Assembly (NCBI GenBank): GCA_021821465.1
Contig: JAKACM010000008.1
Location: 1 to 64,000, forward strand
Length of the DNA stretch: 64,000 nucleotides
Origin: Bacillota bacterium
GTDB taxonomy: Bacteria; Bacillota; Sulfobacillia; Sulfobacillales; Sulfobacillaceae
Direction: 5' to 3'
Positions 36,138 to 46,847 of this stretch are shown piece by piece. Below the pieces are notes generated by a model, which worked only from the letters and a program-made list of their open reading frames with translations, did not search any database and was not told where the DNA came from. Made by a program: the position numbers and the translations under genes. How positions within the stretch are numbered: position 1 is the stretch's first letter; each line of letters opens with the position of its first letter.

Positions 36138-37205
36138 TTATCGGGTCATTGATTTGTCCCATGAAGTCAGTGGCGTACACCCCTCTTTGGTCACCAGCAA
36201 CATGTCTTCCAGTCTCACGCCCCCCACTTCCGGCAAATAAATGCCCGGTTCAATAGTAACAACCATTCCCGGTTCAATCATCATGTCCCCGGGCGCCATG
36301 GGCCCTAATAACGGAGCCTCATGAACCTCCAGTCCTACACCATGACCGGTTCCGTGTCCGAAATATTCACCAAATCCCGCTTCTATAATAACCCTACGCA
36401 CGCTTTCATCAACTTGTGAGGCGCTCACTCCCGGCTTAAGTGCTTCAATGCCCGCTTTCTGAGCCTTCAATACAATGTCATAAATAACCGGCAGTTTCCC
36501 GGATCGGGCCTTTTTTGTCACCGGTATCGTCACCGTTTCATCGGAATGATATCCGTCATAGACTGCCCCAAAATCAATAGTCACCCAATCATCCTCTGCA
36601 AACAAGCGATCGGTCGGTCTGGCATGTGGCATAGAGCCACGAGGGCCCGAGGCCACAATAGTGGGGAAAGACACCCCTTGGGCTCCCTCATTTTCCATGG
36701 CATGTTCCAAAGCCAATTGAAAGGATCTCTCAGAAACTCCCGGACGCAACCAATCCAAAACTAACGACAAAGCCCGCTCGGCAATTTTTGCCGCTTGCCC
36801 AAGGTTCTCGATTTCCCCATTGTCCTTGAGTTGTCGTTTTCTCTCAACAATTCCCGTTAAGGGCACCCACCGGAGATCAGGGTATTGTCTGAGAACTCCG
36901 AGGTATTCATGAACGCTGACATGTTGCGCTTCGAATCCAATACGTTTCCATCCCCAGCTAAGAGCCAGTTTGGCGACCTCTTCATAGATTCTTGAGCATT
37001 GGATAATGTCAAACAGTGGACTTTCTCGTCGAGCTTGCTCCGTGTACCGAAAATCCGTTAAAAGAAATCTCTTGTCACCGTCTATTAATAAGCATCCCGT
37101 CGAACCTGTGAAGTTACTTAAATACACCCGGTTTTCTCGAGAACAGACGAGAAACGCATCAATTTCAGGACCACAGTCCTTCCATGTTGCTTCAATACGC
37201 GACAC
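36138..37205 (-). CDS. pepP: Xaa-Pro aminopeptidase (M24 family)
   Basis: A 355-residue metallopeptidase that removes N-terminal residues before proline. The creatinase-like N-terminal domain (1-125) is followed by the pita-bread domain with all five metal ligands: D in TIDFGA, D in HSDETVT, H in GHGTGHGVGLEVHE, E in TIEPGIY and E in VRLEDM. It lies between aroQ and efp as in Bacillus (aroQ/yqhT/efp). The GTG start has only a weak AGGG. Confidence 0.93.
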   Translation of the reverse strand: MSRIEATWKDCGPEIDAFLVCSRENRVYLSNFTGSTGCLLIDGDKRFLLTDFRYTEQARRESPLFDIIQCSRIYEEVAKLALSWGWKRIGFEAQHVSVHEYLGVLRQYPDLRWVPLTGIVERKRQLKDNGEIENLGQAAKIAERALSLVLDWLRPGVSERSFQLALEHAMENEGAQGVSFPTIVASGPRGSMPHARPTDRLFAEDDWVTIDFGAVYDGYHSDETVTIPVTKKARSGKLPVIYDIVLKAQKAGIEALKPGVSASQVDESVRRVIIEAGFGEYFGHGTGHGVGLEVHEAPLLGPMAPGDMMIEPGMVVTIEPGIYLPEVGGVRLEDMLLVTKEGCTPLTSWDKSMTR

Positions 37206-37231
37206 ACAACATCCCTGCCAATCGAAGTGGA

Positions 37232-37660
37232 TTAAAGGTGGGCTTCACACAAGTAGGCGAGAGCCAGGCGGTATCCATCAACACCAAACCCACTTACTTG
37301 GGCGGTAACCACGGGTGCAATCACGGAATGAGCACGAAAACCCTCCCGGGCGTAAATATTGCTGATATGTACTTCGATGATAGGAATCGAAAGAGCGGCT
37401 AATGCGTCTCGGATGGCATAACTTTGATGAGTCCATGCTCCCGGATTAATGACCAGTCCTTCGACCCCTTGCCCACTAAGATCTTCAATATAATCGATAA
37501 CCGCGCCTTCATGATTCGACTGAAAATACACCAAGGTAGAGTCTTTAAACCGCTCTTGAAGGGCATCATAGATCTCTTCCCAATTGCGATTGCCATAAAT
37601 GTGAGGCTGACGGCGCCCCAGAGTGCCTAAATTCGGCCCATTCACGATAGCACATTTCAT
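37232..37660 (-). CDS. aroQ: 3-dehydroquinate dehydratase, type II
   Basis: A 142-residue dodecamer-forming enzyme of the shikimate pathway. The lid region is [17 protein letters not shown] with the catalytic Arg and Tyr, [13 protein letters not shown] follows, and [16 protein letters not shown] carries the conserved His. The ATG overlaps the glyA stop as ATGA. In the standard motif NLNLLG the residue pair reads GT here, within variation. Confidence 0.95.
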   Translation of the reverse strand: MKCAIVNGPNLGTLGRRQPHIYGNRNWEEIYDALQERFKDSTLVYFQSNHEGAVIDYIEDLSGQGVEGLVINPGAWTHQSYAIRDALAALSIPIIEVHISNIYAREGFRAHSVIAPVVTAQVSGFGVDGYRLALAYLCEAHL

Positions 37661-38916
37661 ACCGAATCTAATCCCGGCAAGGGAAAGTCATGAGCTAAAC
37701 TTTCAACTCGCTGTCTAAGAGGGGCGGGATCAAAGTTCGAGGAAGCCGTAATTGTCTTCGCAATAATGTCTGCCACAATGCCGACTTCTTCCTCCCCAAA
37801 TCCTCTGGAAGTAATCTGGGGGGTTCCCAAGCGAATTCCCGATGTAACGGTCGGTTTCTCTGTCTCAAACGGTATCGTATTCTTGTTTACGGTAATTCCC
37901 ACCTGTGCCAAACGGTTTTGAGCTTCCAGGCCCGTAATACCGCTGTGTTTGACGTCAAGCAACATAAGGTGGTTGTCGGTACCACCGGAAACCAGCCGCA
38001 GCCCATGTTCTGTCAGTTGTTCCGCCAGAGTTTTTGCGTTAGCCACGACTTGTGCCTGATATTGGCGAAACTCCGGAGTCAAGGCTTCCCTGAAGGCCAC
38101 TGCTTTACCCGCAATGAGATTCATCAAAGGTCCGCCCTGAAGTCCGGGAAAAACAGTCTTGTCGATTTTCTTTCCCCACGCTTCGTTACATAAAATGAAC
38201 CCCCCGCGAGGTCCGCGCAGAGTCTTATGCGTCGTCGATGTAACAAAGTCGGCAAATCCGACGGGAGTCGGGTGAAGTCCTGCCGCCACCAATCCGGCAA
38301 TATGCGCCATATCCACCATTAAGAGAGCGCCGACTTCGTCGGCAATCTCGCGAAACGCTTTGAAATCCAGAACCCGAGGATAAGCTGAAGCCCCGGCAAC
38401 GATCATATCGGGGTGATAGGACCGGGCCACTTGCCGCACACGGTCCATGTCCAGACGTTCCGTTTCGGCATCGACTCCGTAGCTCTCAACTTGATAGAGC
38501 CGCCCGGAAAAATTTACCGGACTGCCGTGAGTCAAATGCCCACCGTGAGTCAAGTTCATTCCTAAGATTTTGTCCCCGGGTTTCAAAGCGGTGAAATAAA
38601 CCGCCATATTAGCCGGCGCTCCGGCATGGGGCTGAACATTCGCATAGTCCGCAGAGAATAATTTCTTGACTCGCTCTTGGGCCAGTCTCTCTACGACATC
38701 CATATATTCGCATCCGCCGTAATAGCGGTGACCCGGATACCCTTCCGCATATTTGTCGGTCATGACCGACCCTACCGCTTGCCTTACCGCCTTAGATGTC
38801 CAATTCTCCGAGGCAATCAACTCCAAATGGCCGGATTGTCGCGCTTCTTCGTCAAGAATGGCCTGGTAAACATCGGGGTCAATTTGAGCTAATACCTCCA
38901 AATCTCTCCGGCTCAT
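37657..38916 (-). CDS. glyA: Serine hydroxymethyltransferase
   Basis: A 419-residue PLP enzyme that converts serine and THF to glycine and methylene-THF. Family marks: [32 protein letters not shown], the PLP Lys in [15 protein letters not shown] and [16 protein letters not shown]. It lies downstream of the gcv genes, linking glycine cleavage with serine formation. GAGGAGG precedes the ATG. Confidence 0.97.
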   Translation of the reverse strand: MSRRDLEVLAQIDPDVYQAILDEEARQSGHLELIASENWTSKAVRQAVGSVMTDKYAEGYPGHRYYGGCEYMDVVERLAQERVKKLFSADYANVQPHAGAPANMAVYFTALKPGDKILGMNLTHGGHLTHGSPVNFSGRLYQVESYGVDAETERLDMDRVRQVARSYHPDMIVAGASAYPRVLDFKAFREIADEVGALLMVDMAHIAGLVAAGLHPTPVGFADFVTSTTHKTLRGPRGGFILCNEAWGKKIDKTVFPGLQGGPLMNLIAGKAVAFREALTPEFRQYQAQVVANAKTLAEQLTEHGLRLVSGGTDNHLMLLDVKHSGITGLEAQNRLAQVGITVNKNTIPFETEKPTVTSGIRLGTPQITSRGFGEEEVGIVADIIAKTITASSNFDPAPLRQRVESLAHDFPLPGLDSV

Positions 38917-38958
38917 GGAAATCCTCCTCTGCGTCCTGGGTATTCGGTAAGAAGATCC

Positions 38959-40413
38959 TCAGGATTTTTTTTGGAAAAACGTTAAAATCGGGTGCCGAGC
39001 CGCTTGAGCTTCATCAAGACGGCCCACTATGGTGTGATGGGGAGCATCATGCAATAACTGGGAATTGTCATCAATTTCGTCATCAACTTCAAGCATGGAT
39101 CGGGCAAACGAATCAAGGGATTCTTTGCTTTCGGTTTCCGTAGGTTCCACCATGAAAGCCTCTTCGACCACCAAGGGAAAGTACACGGTAGGCGGATACA
39201 CGCCGTAATCGATCAGTCGTTTCGCCACATCCAAGGCTTTGGCTCCCCGTTTTTTTTGAGCACTTAACGATAAGACGAATTCATGTTTAACCACACGGTC
39301 GTATGGAGTATGGTACCGCTCCTTCAACAAGTGCAAAAGGTAGTTCGCATTTAACACGGCTACTTCCGCCACTTCTTGTAAGCCCTGGGCTCCATGACTT
39401 CGAAGGTAGGCATAGGCTCGTACCAGAACTCCGGGATTACCGTAGAAAGATCGCATTTTACCGATAGATTGCGGGCGATCATAGTCCCAAGACCACTGAT
39501 CTTCCTTATTGACAAGACGAGGCAAGGGAAGAAAAGGCTCCAATTTCTTCTTGACACCGACGGGGCCCGCTCCCGGTCCCCCTCCGCCGTGAGGCGTAGA
39601 AAATGTCTTGTGTAAATTCAAATGCACTACGTCAAAACCCATGTCGCCCGGCCGAGCTTTGCCCATGATGGCATTCATGTTTGCCCCGTCATAATAGAGC
39701 AATCCCCCGGCCTGATGAACGATATCCGCAATTTCCAAGATATCTTCCTCAAACAGCCCCAAAGTGTTGGGATTTGTCAGCATCAGACCGGCAGTCTGTT
39801 CATTGACCGCTTCTCGCAATTTCTGAACATCCACCCCGCCTCGCGGTCCGGAAGGCACCACCTTAACTTGGAAGCCGGCCATACTCGCAGTGGCCGGATT
39901 GGTCCCGTGAGCCGAGTCGGGTATCAGTATGGTGGTTCGCTTTTGTCCCTGTGCCTCCAGATAGGCCCGGATAATTAATATTCCCGTCAACTCCCCGTGG
40001 GCACCCGCCGCCGGTTGCAAACTTATGGCGTCCATTCCGGAAATCTCCGCCAAAGCCGCTTCCAAAGAGTGCATCAAGGTTAACATACCCTGAACCGTTG
40101 GGGGTGGCTGCAAAGGATGAATATCCGCAAAGCCGGGAAAGAGCGCCACCGTTTCATTGACTCTCGGGTTATACTTCATTGTGCAGGAACCCAGCGGATA
40201 AAAGCCGGTGTCGACACCGTAATTTAGTGTAGATAAGGAGGTGTAATGGCGCACAACGTCAACTTCCGAGACCTCGGGTAAATGGAGATCCGATTTCCTA
40301 GTAAACTCCTTGCCCAAGACTTCTTCCGCGGTCAATTCCGGAACATCACACTCCGGCAAGCGGATGCCTCGCCGACCCGGAACCGATCTTTCAAAAATCA
40401 CCGGGACATCCAT
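38959..40413 (-). CDS. gcvPB: Glycine dehydrogenase (decarboxylating) subunit 2
   Basis: A 484-residue PLP-containing half of the P protein. It has [20 protein letters not shown] at the N-terminus, the PLP Lys in [18 protein letters not shown], and the C-terminal [10 protein letters not shown]. With GcvPA it decarboxylates glycine and passes the aminomethyl group to GcvH. GGGGAGG precedes the ATG, which overlaps the last 16 bases of gcvPA; 23 codons of open frame upstream are inside gcvPA. Confidence 0.96.
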   Translation of the reverse strand: MDVPVIFERSVPGRRGIRLPECDVPELTAEEVLGKEFTRKSDLHLPEVSEVDVVRHYTSLSTLNYGVDTGFYPLGSCTMKYNPRVNETVALFPGFADIHPLQPPPTVQGMLTLMHSLEAALAEISGMDAISLQPAAGAHGELTGILIIRAYLEAQGQKRTTILIPDSAHGTNPATASMAGFQVKVVPSGPRGGVDVQKLREAVNEQTAGLMLTNPNTLGLFEEDILEIADIVHQAGGLLYYDGANMNAIMGKARPGDMGFDVVHLNLHKTFSTPHGGGGPGAGPVGVKKKLEPFLPLPRLVNKEDQWSWDYDRPQSIGKMRSFYGNPGVLVRAYAYLRSHGAQGLQEVAEVAVLNANYLLHLLKERYHTPYDRVVKHEFVLSLSAQKKRGAKALDVAKRLIDYGVYPPTVYFPLVVEEAFMVEPTETESKESLDSFARSMLEVDDEIDDNSQLLHDAPHHTIVGRLDEAQAARHPILTFFQKKS

Positions 40414-41729
40414 GCTTTCACCTCCCCGACGAACTGGTCCAATTGTGCACGCGAGCGCTTCTCTGTCACGGCAATCTGCCACAACCCTTCAAACTTCTTG
40501 TCCCATTGCCCCATGTCCATACCGCCCAGAATTTTCTTTGACAGCAAATAACGGTTCAGCGCAGCGACGGATCCGGGCACTTTTACCACAAATTCGTATA
40601 AAAACGGATCGGAGGAATCGACCCGCAAACATCCTGCTTCGGCCAGGGCTTGAGCCAGATAATGGGCTTTCGCCATGGACAGTCCGGCAACGTGCTTTAA
40701 GCCACCCGGTCCTAAAAGAGCCATATAAATGGTGGCTTGCAACGCATTGAGGGAATGATTCGAACAAATATTAGAGGTGGCCCGTTCTCGGCGAATATGT
40801 TGCTCCCTGGCCTGCAAGGTCAAGACAAATCCTCTATGGCCTAGGTGGTCATAACTTTGGCCAACCAACCGTCCCGGTAACTTTCGCACCAATTGTTCCG
40901 TCACCGCAAAAAAACCGAATGTCGGCCCTCCATAGTTCAGATGATTGCCCAAGGGTTGGCCCTCTCCGACCACAATGTCGGCTTCCCATTCGCCCGGAGG
41001 CTTAAGTATGGACAATGCCACCGGATCGGACGAAACGATGGCTAGAGCTCCAAACCGATGCGCCACGTTAATAGCATCCGGTAAAGAAGTGAAACTTCCC
41101 ATAATGTCCGGATATTGCCAAATGACCCCGGCCGTTTCTTGTGTGCTCAACACTTTTTCTAAATCCTCGACACTGTCCACGACACTGACGCCGGCGCCGT
41201 GGGCATGAGCATAGGTGCCGACGACGCCGAGACTGTCGGGATGAAGATAGCGCGATACCACCAGATGCGCACGACCGGTTTGCCCAAGAGCTAAAAGAGC
41301 GGCTTCACCCACGGCCGACGCTCCGTCATACATTGATGCCTGAGCCGCATACATACCGCATAAACCCGCAATCATTGTCTGAAACTCAAAAATCGCGGCC
41401 AGTGTTCCTTGTGACAGTTCGGCTTGGTAAGGGGTATAGGCGGTAAGAAATTCTCCCCGCTCCACTATTTGGACAATGGCGGCCGGTATAAACCGGTCAT
41501 AAAAACCCGCTCCCAAAAAAGACACAAGACGGCGGCTGTCTTGATCATTTTCCGCTAACTCCGCCATGTGTTCCTGCAATTCCAACTCGGACAATGCGGG
41601 CGGCAAATCCAGCAAACTTTCGAGACGTGCCGGCCGAGGAATGTCGGCGAAGAGTTCATCGACTGAGGTATATCCCAGAGTCTCTAGCATGGCGCGTTTG
41701 TCCTCGCCGGTGTGAGGTATGTACCGCAA
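40398..41729 (-). CDS. gcvPA: Glycine dehydrogenase (decarboxylating) subunit 1
   Basis: A 443-residue half of the split P protein. It starts as the family does, (M)[19 protein letters not shown], from a TTG with AAGGAG ten bases upstream and five bases after the gcvH stop. Further marks: [35 protein letters not shown] and [16 protein letters not shown] longer open frame upstream is inside gcvH and not used. Confidence 0.95.
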   Translation of the reverse strand: MRYIPHTGEDKRAMLETLGYTSVDELFADIPRPARLESLLDLPPALSELELQEHMAELAENDQDSRRLVSFLGAGFYDRFIPAAIVQIVERGEFLTAYTPYQAELSQGTLAAIFEFQTMIAGLCGMYAAQASMYDGASAVGEAALLALGQTGRAHLVVSRYLHPDSLGVVGTYAHAHGAGVSVVDSVEDLEKVLSTQETAGVIWQYPDIMGSFTSLPDAINVAHRFGALAIVSSDPVALSILKPPGEWEADIVVGEGQPLGNHLNYGGPTFGFFAVTEQLVRKLPGRLVGQSYDHLGHRGFVLTLQAREQHIRRERATSNICSNHSLNALQATIYMALLGPGGLKHVAGLSMAKAHYLAQALAEAGCLRVDSSDPFLYEFVVKVPGSVAALNRYLLSKKILGGMDMGQWDKKFEGLWQIAVTEKRSRAQLDQFVGEVKAWMSR

Positions 41730-41734
41730 TGAAT

Positions 41735-42103
41735 TTATTCTCCTTCGACTTGCTGCTGATAACTCTTGGCATCCAACAAATCCGTGCCGAGATTTTTTAC
41801 GTCCACCTGTATGATCCATCCTCGTGTATAGGGATCTTGATTGATCAATTCCGGGGTGTCTTTGAGATTTTCATTAACCGCCTTGACCGTCCCCTCAACA
41901 GGGCTGTATAAATCGGATACAGATTTGACCGATTCCACCACCCCAAAAGCTTCTCCGATTTTTATTTCGCGGCCCACTTCGGGAAGTTCCACAAAAACTA
42001 CATCTCCCAAAGACTCCTGCGCATAATCGGTCACGCCGACCCTTCCGTCGTCGGCAATCCACTCATGATCTCGGGTATATTTCAAGTTTTCGGGAATGTT
42101 CAT
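41735..42103 (-). CDS. gcvH: Glycine cleavage system H protein
   Basis: A 122-residue lipoyl carrier. The lipoylation Lys is in GVVESVKSVSDLYSPVEG near residue 59. It shuttles the aminomethyl group between P, T and L proteins. GGAGG precedes the ATG. The L protein and lipoate synthesis genes are not in the window. Confidence 0.96.
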   Translation of the reverse strand: MNIPENLKYTRDHEWIADDGRVGVTDYAQESLGDVVFVELPEVGREIKIGEAFGVVESVKSVSDLYSPVEGTVKAVNENLKDTPELINQDPYTRGWIIQVDVKNLGTDLLDAKSYQQQVEGE

Positions 42104-42159
42104 GTGTGTCCTCCTATCCTATTTCCAAATAAAGATCCACCGGGGCATTTCATCACCCC

Positions 42160-43245
42160 TCAATTGGAAGGGCGGCGGTAAAATGGGGTCTTGACAATTG
42201 TTGCCGCAACGGCCCGGTTTCGAACCATAACCTTTAAGCTGGTACCAATTTTGGCCTCGGCAATATCCACCAAAGCTAAGGCAATAGGATGTTTTAACGT
42301 CGGTGAATAACTTCCGGAAGTCACGATTCCCACACGATGGTTTTCTTCATTGTGAACGGGATACCCCGGGCGGGCTATACCGCCATCCAATGTTAATCCC
42401 ACGCTTTTTCTTTTCAATCCGTTCGTCTTCTGTGTCCACAATGCCTCACGTCCAACAAATTCATGGTCGTCAAATTTCACAAACATGCCTAGCCCTGCTT
42501 CTAAGGGTGAGATCGTCTCATCCAGTTCATGTCCGTAAAGAGGAAAGCGGGATTCGAGACGCAAGGTGTCGCGAGCACCTAAACCGGCGGGTTTAACCCC
42601 CAGTTCGTCCAAGGCTTCCCACAACAGAAGAGACTTATCCACCGCAACATATAACTCGAATCCGTCTTCTCCGGTATAACCCGTCCGTGACAGATGGGCT
42701 GTCGTCCCTCTCACCAAAACATCAAATACGGCATGATAATAAGCGAGTTCATTCGCTGACGCAGCCGTCAAGGATTGAATGACATTCTTAGCCAGAGGAC
42801 CTTGGACTGCGATAAGTGCGATATTATCCGAAATATCTAGGACTTCCACATGCGCGAAGGGCCTGGCCTGAAGGGTAATCCAATTCCAGTCTTTCTCCCG
42901 ATTTGCCGCATTAACCACCATGAGAAATTTATCCGGTTGCATGCGATATATTAAGAGATCATCTATGGTGCCCCCGTGAGGATAACACATCGGTGTATAA
43001 AGAGCCTGCCCGACTTGCAGTTTGGAGGGAAGATTGGTTACCAAATTGTCCAGAAATTGTGGAGCATCTGTACCCTGAAATGTGAATTCTCCCATATGAG
43101 ACACGTCAAACATCCCGACCGCATTCCTGACTTGCTCGTGTTCCTCTATGATACCCGTATATTCCACAGGCATCTCATAACCACCAAATTCCGTCATTTT
43201 GGCATGATGTTGACGGTGCCATGTTGTAAGCGGTGTTGTCTTCAA
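42160..43245 (-). CDS. gcvT: Aminomethyltransferase (glycine cleavage T protein)
   Basis: A 361-residue THF-dependent enzyme. Beginning (M)KTTPLTTWHRQHHAKMTEFG, it has GMFDVSHMGEFTFQG, the folate region and TGYTGEDGFELYV, and GTIDDLLIYRM. The start is TTG with AGAGGGG upstream, matching the family N-terminus; 64 codons of open frame before it are unlikely to be coding and run into aroB. First gene of the gcvT-gcvH-gcvPA-gcvPB-glyA set. Confidence 0.95.
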   Translation of the reverse strand: MKTTPLTTWHRQHHAKMTEFGGYEMPVEYTGIIEEHEQVRNAVGMFDVSHMGEFTFQGTDAPQFLDNLVTNLPSKLQVGQALYTPMCYPHGGTIDDLLIYRMQPDKFLMVVNAANREKDWNWITLQARPFAHVEVLDISDNIALIAVQGPLAKNVIQSLTAASANELAYYHAVFDVLVRGTTAHLSRTGYTGEDGFELYVAVDKSLLLWEALDELGVKPAGLGARDTLRLESRFPLYGHELDETISPLEAGLGMFVKFDDHEFVGREALWTQKTNGLKRKSVGLTLDGGIARPGYPVHNEENHRVGIVTSGSYSPTLKHPIALALVDIAEAKIGTSLKVMVRNRAVAATIVKTPFYRRPSN

Positions 43246-43411
43246 TCGATTCCCCTCTTTGAAGAGAAGTATGTACCACCGATCCAGTCCTGTCTTTATG
43301 ATCGTGATTTTCGTGAGTCCCTCTTCTGATGATACCGTGAGCCTAGGGACACTGCAATCCGACAAAGGATTAAATCTCGCATCAAAGAGGCTTCGCGAGA
43401 CATCCCTCTTT
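43246..43411 (-). promoter_or_regulatory. Leader of the glycine cleavage operon
   Basis: The 166 bases before gcvT hold no gene. On the minus strand they can pair TCTCGC with GCGAGA (around 43377-43402), and an outer AGGGA...TCCCT pairing is possible. Glycine riboswitches often sit here, but I do not see their conserved core. Unassigned. Confidence 0.4.
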
Positions 43412-44500
43412 TCACGCCCTGAGGCCGAGGGACCCAAGGGCCATCATGACCAGATTCGGATCGATTTCTCTAATCACCCTCGGCTTCCCTATTTCCTCTA
43501 ACAACACCCATTGCAGTCCATAGCTCCGAGCCTTTTTGTCCTGAAGCATTATGTTCATGAGAGACGCGGGATCAAACTGGTTCGCGACAGTCGGTAACCC
43601 CCACCTCATGAGCCATGTTTTCAGTTCCGCACGGACGGTGTCATTAAGGCCAAGCAACCTTTCCGAGAGATATAAAGCCACCAGGCAACCCAAGCCCACA
43701 GCTTCTCCATGTGACAGTGTGCCATATCCAAAATAATTTTCGAGCGCATGTGCAGCCGTATGTCCGAAATTTAAAAACATTCGCTGATCTTTTTCGTAAA
43801 GATCCGCTTGCACAATCTCGGCTTTAAGCTGGGCCGTCTCGGCAATGATATGAGCCCAACCGGGAGTCATTTCCCCTAAAGGCTCCTGACTCTGTTTTAC
43901 TCGGTCATATAAAGTTCCTCCGGCTATCAGTGCCGATTTGATCACCTCACCCAGTCCCGCACGCCATTCTCTTAAAGGCAACGAAGTCAAAAGTTTCGTA
44001 TCAATGGCCACGATGGCCGGCAAATGAAAAGCACCCACCAAATTCTTGCCGAAATGGGTATTCACGGCCACCTTACCCCCAATGGCCGCATCGACTTGGG
44101 CAAGCAGGGTCGTGGGTACGGCCGCCCACCGCAGCCCGCGTAAATAGGTTGCGGCGGCATATCCCGTTACATCCGTAAGAACACCGCCCCCCACTGCCAT
44201 TATCAGGGTGTCGCGGGTGACTCGATTTTCTCCGAAGTCTTGGTACAATCCCGCCACCGTCTCTAACGTTTTATCATGTTCTGAAATGGTCCTGGTCAAA
44301 ACCGTCACAAATTTCTTTTCCGTGCGAAGTTCATGAAAGAGAGCCTCCATTTGCGGTTGCACTTGAGGATCGACAACCACGAGCACACCACCGTCATGTG
44401 CCAACCAGCTTGACCAGGGCCAGTCTTCCAAAACATGGTGGCCAATTATAACCCGTGATGCTTGTGAATTATGGGACTCAATTAAAATTTCGGTATTCAT
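43412..44500 (-). CDS. aroB: 3-dehydroquinate synthase
   Basis: A 362-residue NAD- and metal-dependent enzyme, second step of the shikimate pathway. It has VMAVGGGVLTDVTGYAAATYLRG type motifs (GGGVLTDVTG), VPTTLLAQVDAAIGGKVAVN, and the zinc His in LNFGHTAAHALE and SHGEAVGLG. The ATG giving MNTEILIESHN is used; an ATG two codons earlier is equally possible. It overlaps the end of aroK by 23 bases. Confidence 0.95.
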   Translation of the reverse strand: MNTEILIESHNSQASRVIIGHHVLEDWPWSSWLAHDGGVLVVVDPQVQPQMEALFHELRTEKKFVTVLTRTISEHDKTLETVAGLYQDFGENRVTRDTLIMAVGGGVLTDVTGYAAATYLRGLRWAAVPTTLLAQVDAAIGGKVAVNTHFGKNLVGAFHLPAIVAIDTKLLTSLPLREWRAGLGEVIKSALIAGGTLYDRVKQSQEPLGEMTPGWAHIIAETAQLKAEIVQADLYEKDQRMFLNFGHTAAHALENYFGYGTLSHGEAVGLGCLVALYLSERLLGLNDTVRAELKTWLMRWGLPTVANQFDPASLMNIMLQDKKARSYGLQWVLLEEIGKPRVIREIDPNLVMMALGSLGLRA

Positions 44501-45014
44501 CCCCATTTGCCCCCAGCCTCTGCATAATCGTACAAACAATAACATCAGGATCTTGGGCCGAATCCACCTGCCAGGTCGCGGCCTGGGCGTAAGCCGCCCT
44601 CCGTTCCAGATGCATTTGGCGAAAGGCTTCGAGCCCTTTTTGTACCAAAGGTCTGGTGCTGTCACCGACCCGCTGCCACAGGGTCTCGGTAGGGCAATCC
44701 AGCCAAATAACACAATAATCTTGAATTAAGGACAAGACTTTTTCCTGCCCGAGACTTCCTCCGCCCAAAGCTATTACGACGGATGTGGATTGAGACAAGA
44801 TCTGGCTCAGCTTCCCCGATTCCCATTCACGAAACCTGGCTTCGCCATACCGCTCGAAAATTTCAGGGATAGACAATGTCACAGTCGAAACAATCTCCTC
44901 GTCCAAGTCGTAAAAGGGACGGTGCAAAGCTTCTGCCAATTTGGGTCCCACTGTGGACTTACCGCTTCCCATCATGCCTGTCAACAAGACATGGCCATTA
45001 ATATTCCTTAACAT
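44478..45014 (-). CDS. aroK: Shikimate kinase
   Basis: A 178-residue P-loop kinase. Walker A is LLTGMMGSGKSTVG at residues 11-24, the shikimate site has FYDLDEEIV and FREWES, and LGGGSLGQEKVLSL follows. The ATG giving MLRNINGHV is used; it overlaps the aroC end by 17 bases. Part of the aroC-aroK-aroB set. Confidence 0.94.
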   Translation of the reverse strand: MLRNINGHVLLTGMMGSGKSTVGPKLAEALHRPFYDLDEEIVSTVTLSIPEIFERYGEARFREWESGKLSQILSQSTSVVIALGGGSLGQEKVLSLIQDYCVIWLDCPTETLWQRVGDSTRPLVQKGLEAFRQMHLERRAAYAQAATWQVDSAQDPDVIVCTIMQRLGANGDEYRNFN

Positions 45015-46155
45015 ATCGTTTCCAGTACTCGACTCGTTCGAGAATTTCAGGCAGGCTATCCCCTCCAAACTTTTCTGTTACCGCGTCAGCCAGAACATGC
45101 ATAACCATGGCTTCCCCGATCACGACCGCTGGGGGCACGGCGGTAACATCCGATCGCTCCACTTGGGCCAAAAATGGTTCCTTGCTCTCGATATCAAAAG
45201 ATCCGAGAGGAGACAACAGAGTGGACAAAGGTTTCATCGCCACCCGTACCGCAACCGGCATACCTGTGCTAATTCCTCCCTCAATTCCCCCGGCACGGTT
45301 GGTCAAACGACTGAACCCCTGCTCCTTGTCCCACCAAATGGCATCATGAACCTGAGATCCCGGAACTTCCGCTTGTGCCATTCCTGTTCCCACCTCTACG
45401 GCCTTCATGGCGGGAATGCTCAGCAAGGCCTGAGCCAATTGTCCTTCGAGGCGGCGATAGAATTGCACATAGCTGCCCAAGCCAACGGGCAGGTTAAATG
45501 CCCGAATTTCAAAAATTCCGCCGAGGGTATCCCCCTTCTCTTTGGCCTGGTCTATCGCTTCGGTCATAGCTTTTTCTACGGAGGGATCTACAACCCGCAC
45601 CGAAGAATTCTCTGAAGACAGCAGATCCTCAAGCGTATAATCCCGGTAAGGAGCATGAACATCGCCGATACTCAAGACGTGACCTCTCACTTCAATTCCG
45701 AGCTCACGGAGAAAGCTGCGGGCCACGGCCCCCAATGCCACGCGCATCGTCGTTTCACGGGCAGAGGCTCTTTCCAGCACATTGCGCAAATCGCGGTGTC
45801 CGTACTTTATCCCCCCTACCAAATCCGCGTGTCCGGGCCTGGGACGAGTGACGATACGATCCGCTTGTCCCTTTCCCGGTGCCATCGACTCCTGCCAATT
45901 GGCAAAGTCGCGGTTTTTCACTAAAAGAGCCACTGGGCTGCCCAATGTTTTACCGTGACGCACCCCTCCGAAGAACTCCACTTGGTCCTTTTCAATGGTC
46001 ATGCGTCCCCCACGTCCATAACCCTTCTGACGCCGCGATAAATCCTCGTTGATGAATTCCGCGCTTAATGGAATTTGAGCCGGAACCCCCTCGACAATTC
46101 CCACAAGCCCCGGTCCATGCGATTCACCGGCTGTCATAAAACGCCACAGGCCCAT
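44998..46155 (-). CDS. aroC: Chorismate synthase
   Basis: A 385-residue FMN-dependent enzyme, last step to chorismate. Signatures: FMTAGESHGPGLVGIVEG, RRQKGYGRGGRMTIEKDQ, and RPRPGHADLVGGIKYGHRD, ASARETTMRVALGAVAR. The ATG is the one with AAAGGA nine bases upstream; another lies six codons earlier. Heads the aroCKB set. Confidence 0.96.
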   Translation of the reverse strand: MGLWRFMTAGESHGPGLVGIVEGVPAQIPLSAEFINEDLSRRQKGYGRGGRMTIEKDQVEFFGGVRHGKTLGSPVALLVKNRDFANWQESMAPGKGQADRIVTRPRPGHADLVGGIKYGHRDLRNVLERASARETTMRVALGAVARSFLRELGIEVRGHVLSIGDVHAPYRDYTLEDLLSSENSSVRVVDPSVEKAMTEAIDQAKEKGDTLGGIFEIRAFNLPVGLGSYVQFYRRLEGQLAQALLSIPAMKAVEVGTGMAQAEVPGSQVHDAIWWDKEQGFSRLTNRAGGIEGGISTGMPVAVRVAMKPLSTLLSPLGSFDIESKEPFLAQVERSDVTAVPPAVVIGEAMVMHVLADAVTEKFGGDSLPEILERVEYWKRYVKEY

Positions 46156-46238
46156 TCTCAGCCATCCTTTCATCCATCATTACAATCGTAAGGGCATTTC
46201 TTATGCGAATCCAGAGAAATTTTTACCTTAAGGTTAAA

Positions 46239-46847
46239 TTATCTCAGGCTGCCTGCAAAAATCCCCAGCAAACCGCTAAATGCCCCCAGAACCAAAAAGG
46301 GCCCCAGTGCAATGGCTTCGGAACGGGAACGACGGAAAACCACAAGCAAAATCAATGAATAAATCCCTGCCGTCCAAAGACCAATGACCGATGCCATCAA
46401 TCCTTGCGGCCATCCCAACACCAGGCCTTCGGCGGCACCGAATTTCACGTCGCCCAAACCTAATCCTCCCCGAGTGATGATATAAACTACCAGATAAAAA
46501 ATAAATAGGCCAAGAGCCGTGAATCCGTGTTGAACTATGAGCTTGGTAGACCAAGGTGTCGACAAAAGTCCCCAAATAACCGTGGCAATCACCCACCTAT
46601 TCGGGATAATTTGCTCTTTCCAGTCCACATACGCCACCACGGTCCAAATTCCCAGATAAATATCGGCCGTCCACAGCCAATGCCCATCATACCAGGCAGA
46701 GCCTACGGCCAACACGACGATCACGCTCAGGATACTTAATCGGGTCTTCCAGGAAACTGCCCCACTCAGCCCCCAATATGATGCCAAAGCAGTGATGACA
46801 GCACCACAGATCAAAGCGACCCAGAAATTTAAGAGAACGCTGTTCAT
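46239..46847 (-). CDS. Type IV prepilin peptidase-like aspartyl protease (A24)
   Basis: A 202-residue membrane protein with about seven hydrophobic segments. The two catalytic Asp sites are in VVAYVDWKEQIIPNRW and RGGLGLGDVKFGAAEGL, as in prepilin peptidases. The N-terminal methyltransferase domain of full PilD/TapE enzymes is missing, so it is the short form that only cleaves leader peptides. No pilin genes are in the window. The ATG overlaps the aroE stop as ATGA. Confidence 0.88.
   Translation of the reverse strand: MNSVLLNFWVALICGAVITALASYWGLSGAVSWKTRLSILSVIVVLAVGSAWYDGHWLWTADIYLGIWTVVAYVDWKEQIIPNRWVIATVIWGLLSTPWSTKLIVQHGFTALGLFIFYLVVYIITRGGLGLGDVKFGAAEGLVLGWPQGLMASVIGLWTAGIYSLILLVVFRRSRSEAIALGPFLVLGAFSGLLGIFAGSLR

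Noticed and set aside
43246-43437. N-terminal extension of gcvT to an upstream start, or a glycine riboswitch
   Set aside because: The extra residues do not match GcvT and run into aroB; the riboswitch core is not visible, so only an unassigned leader is listed.
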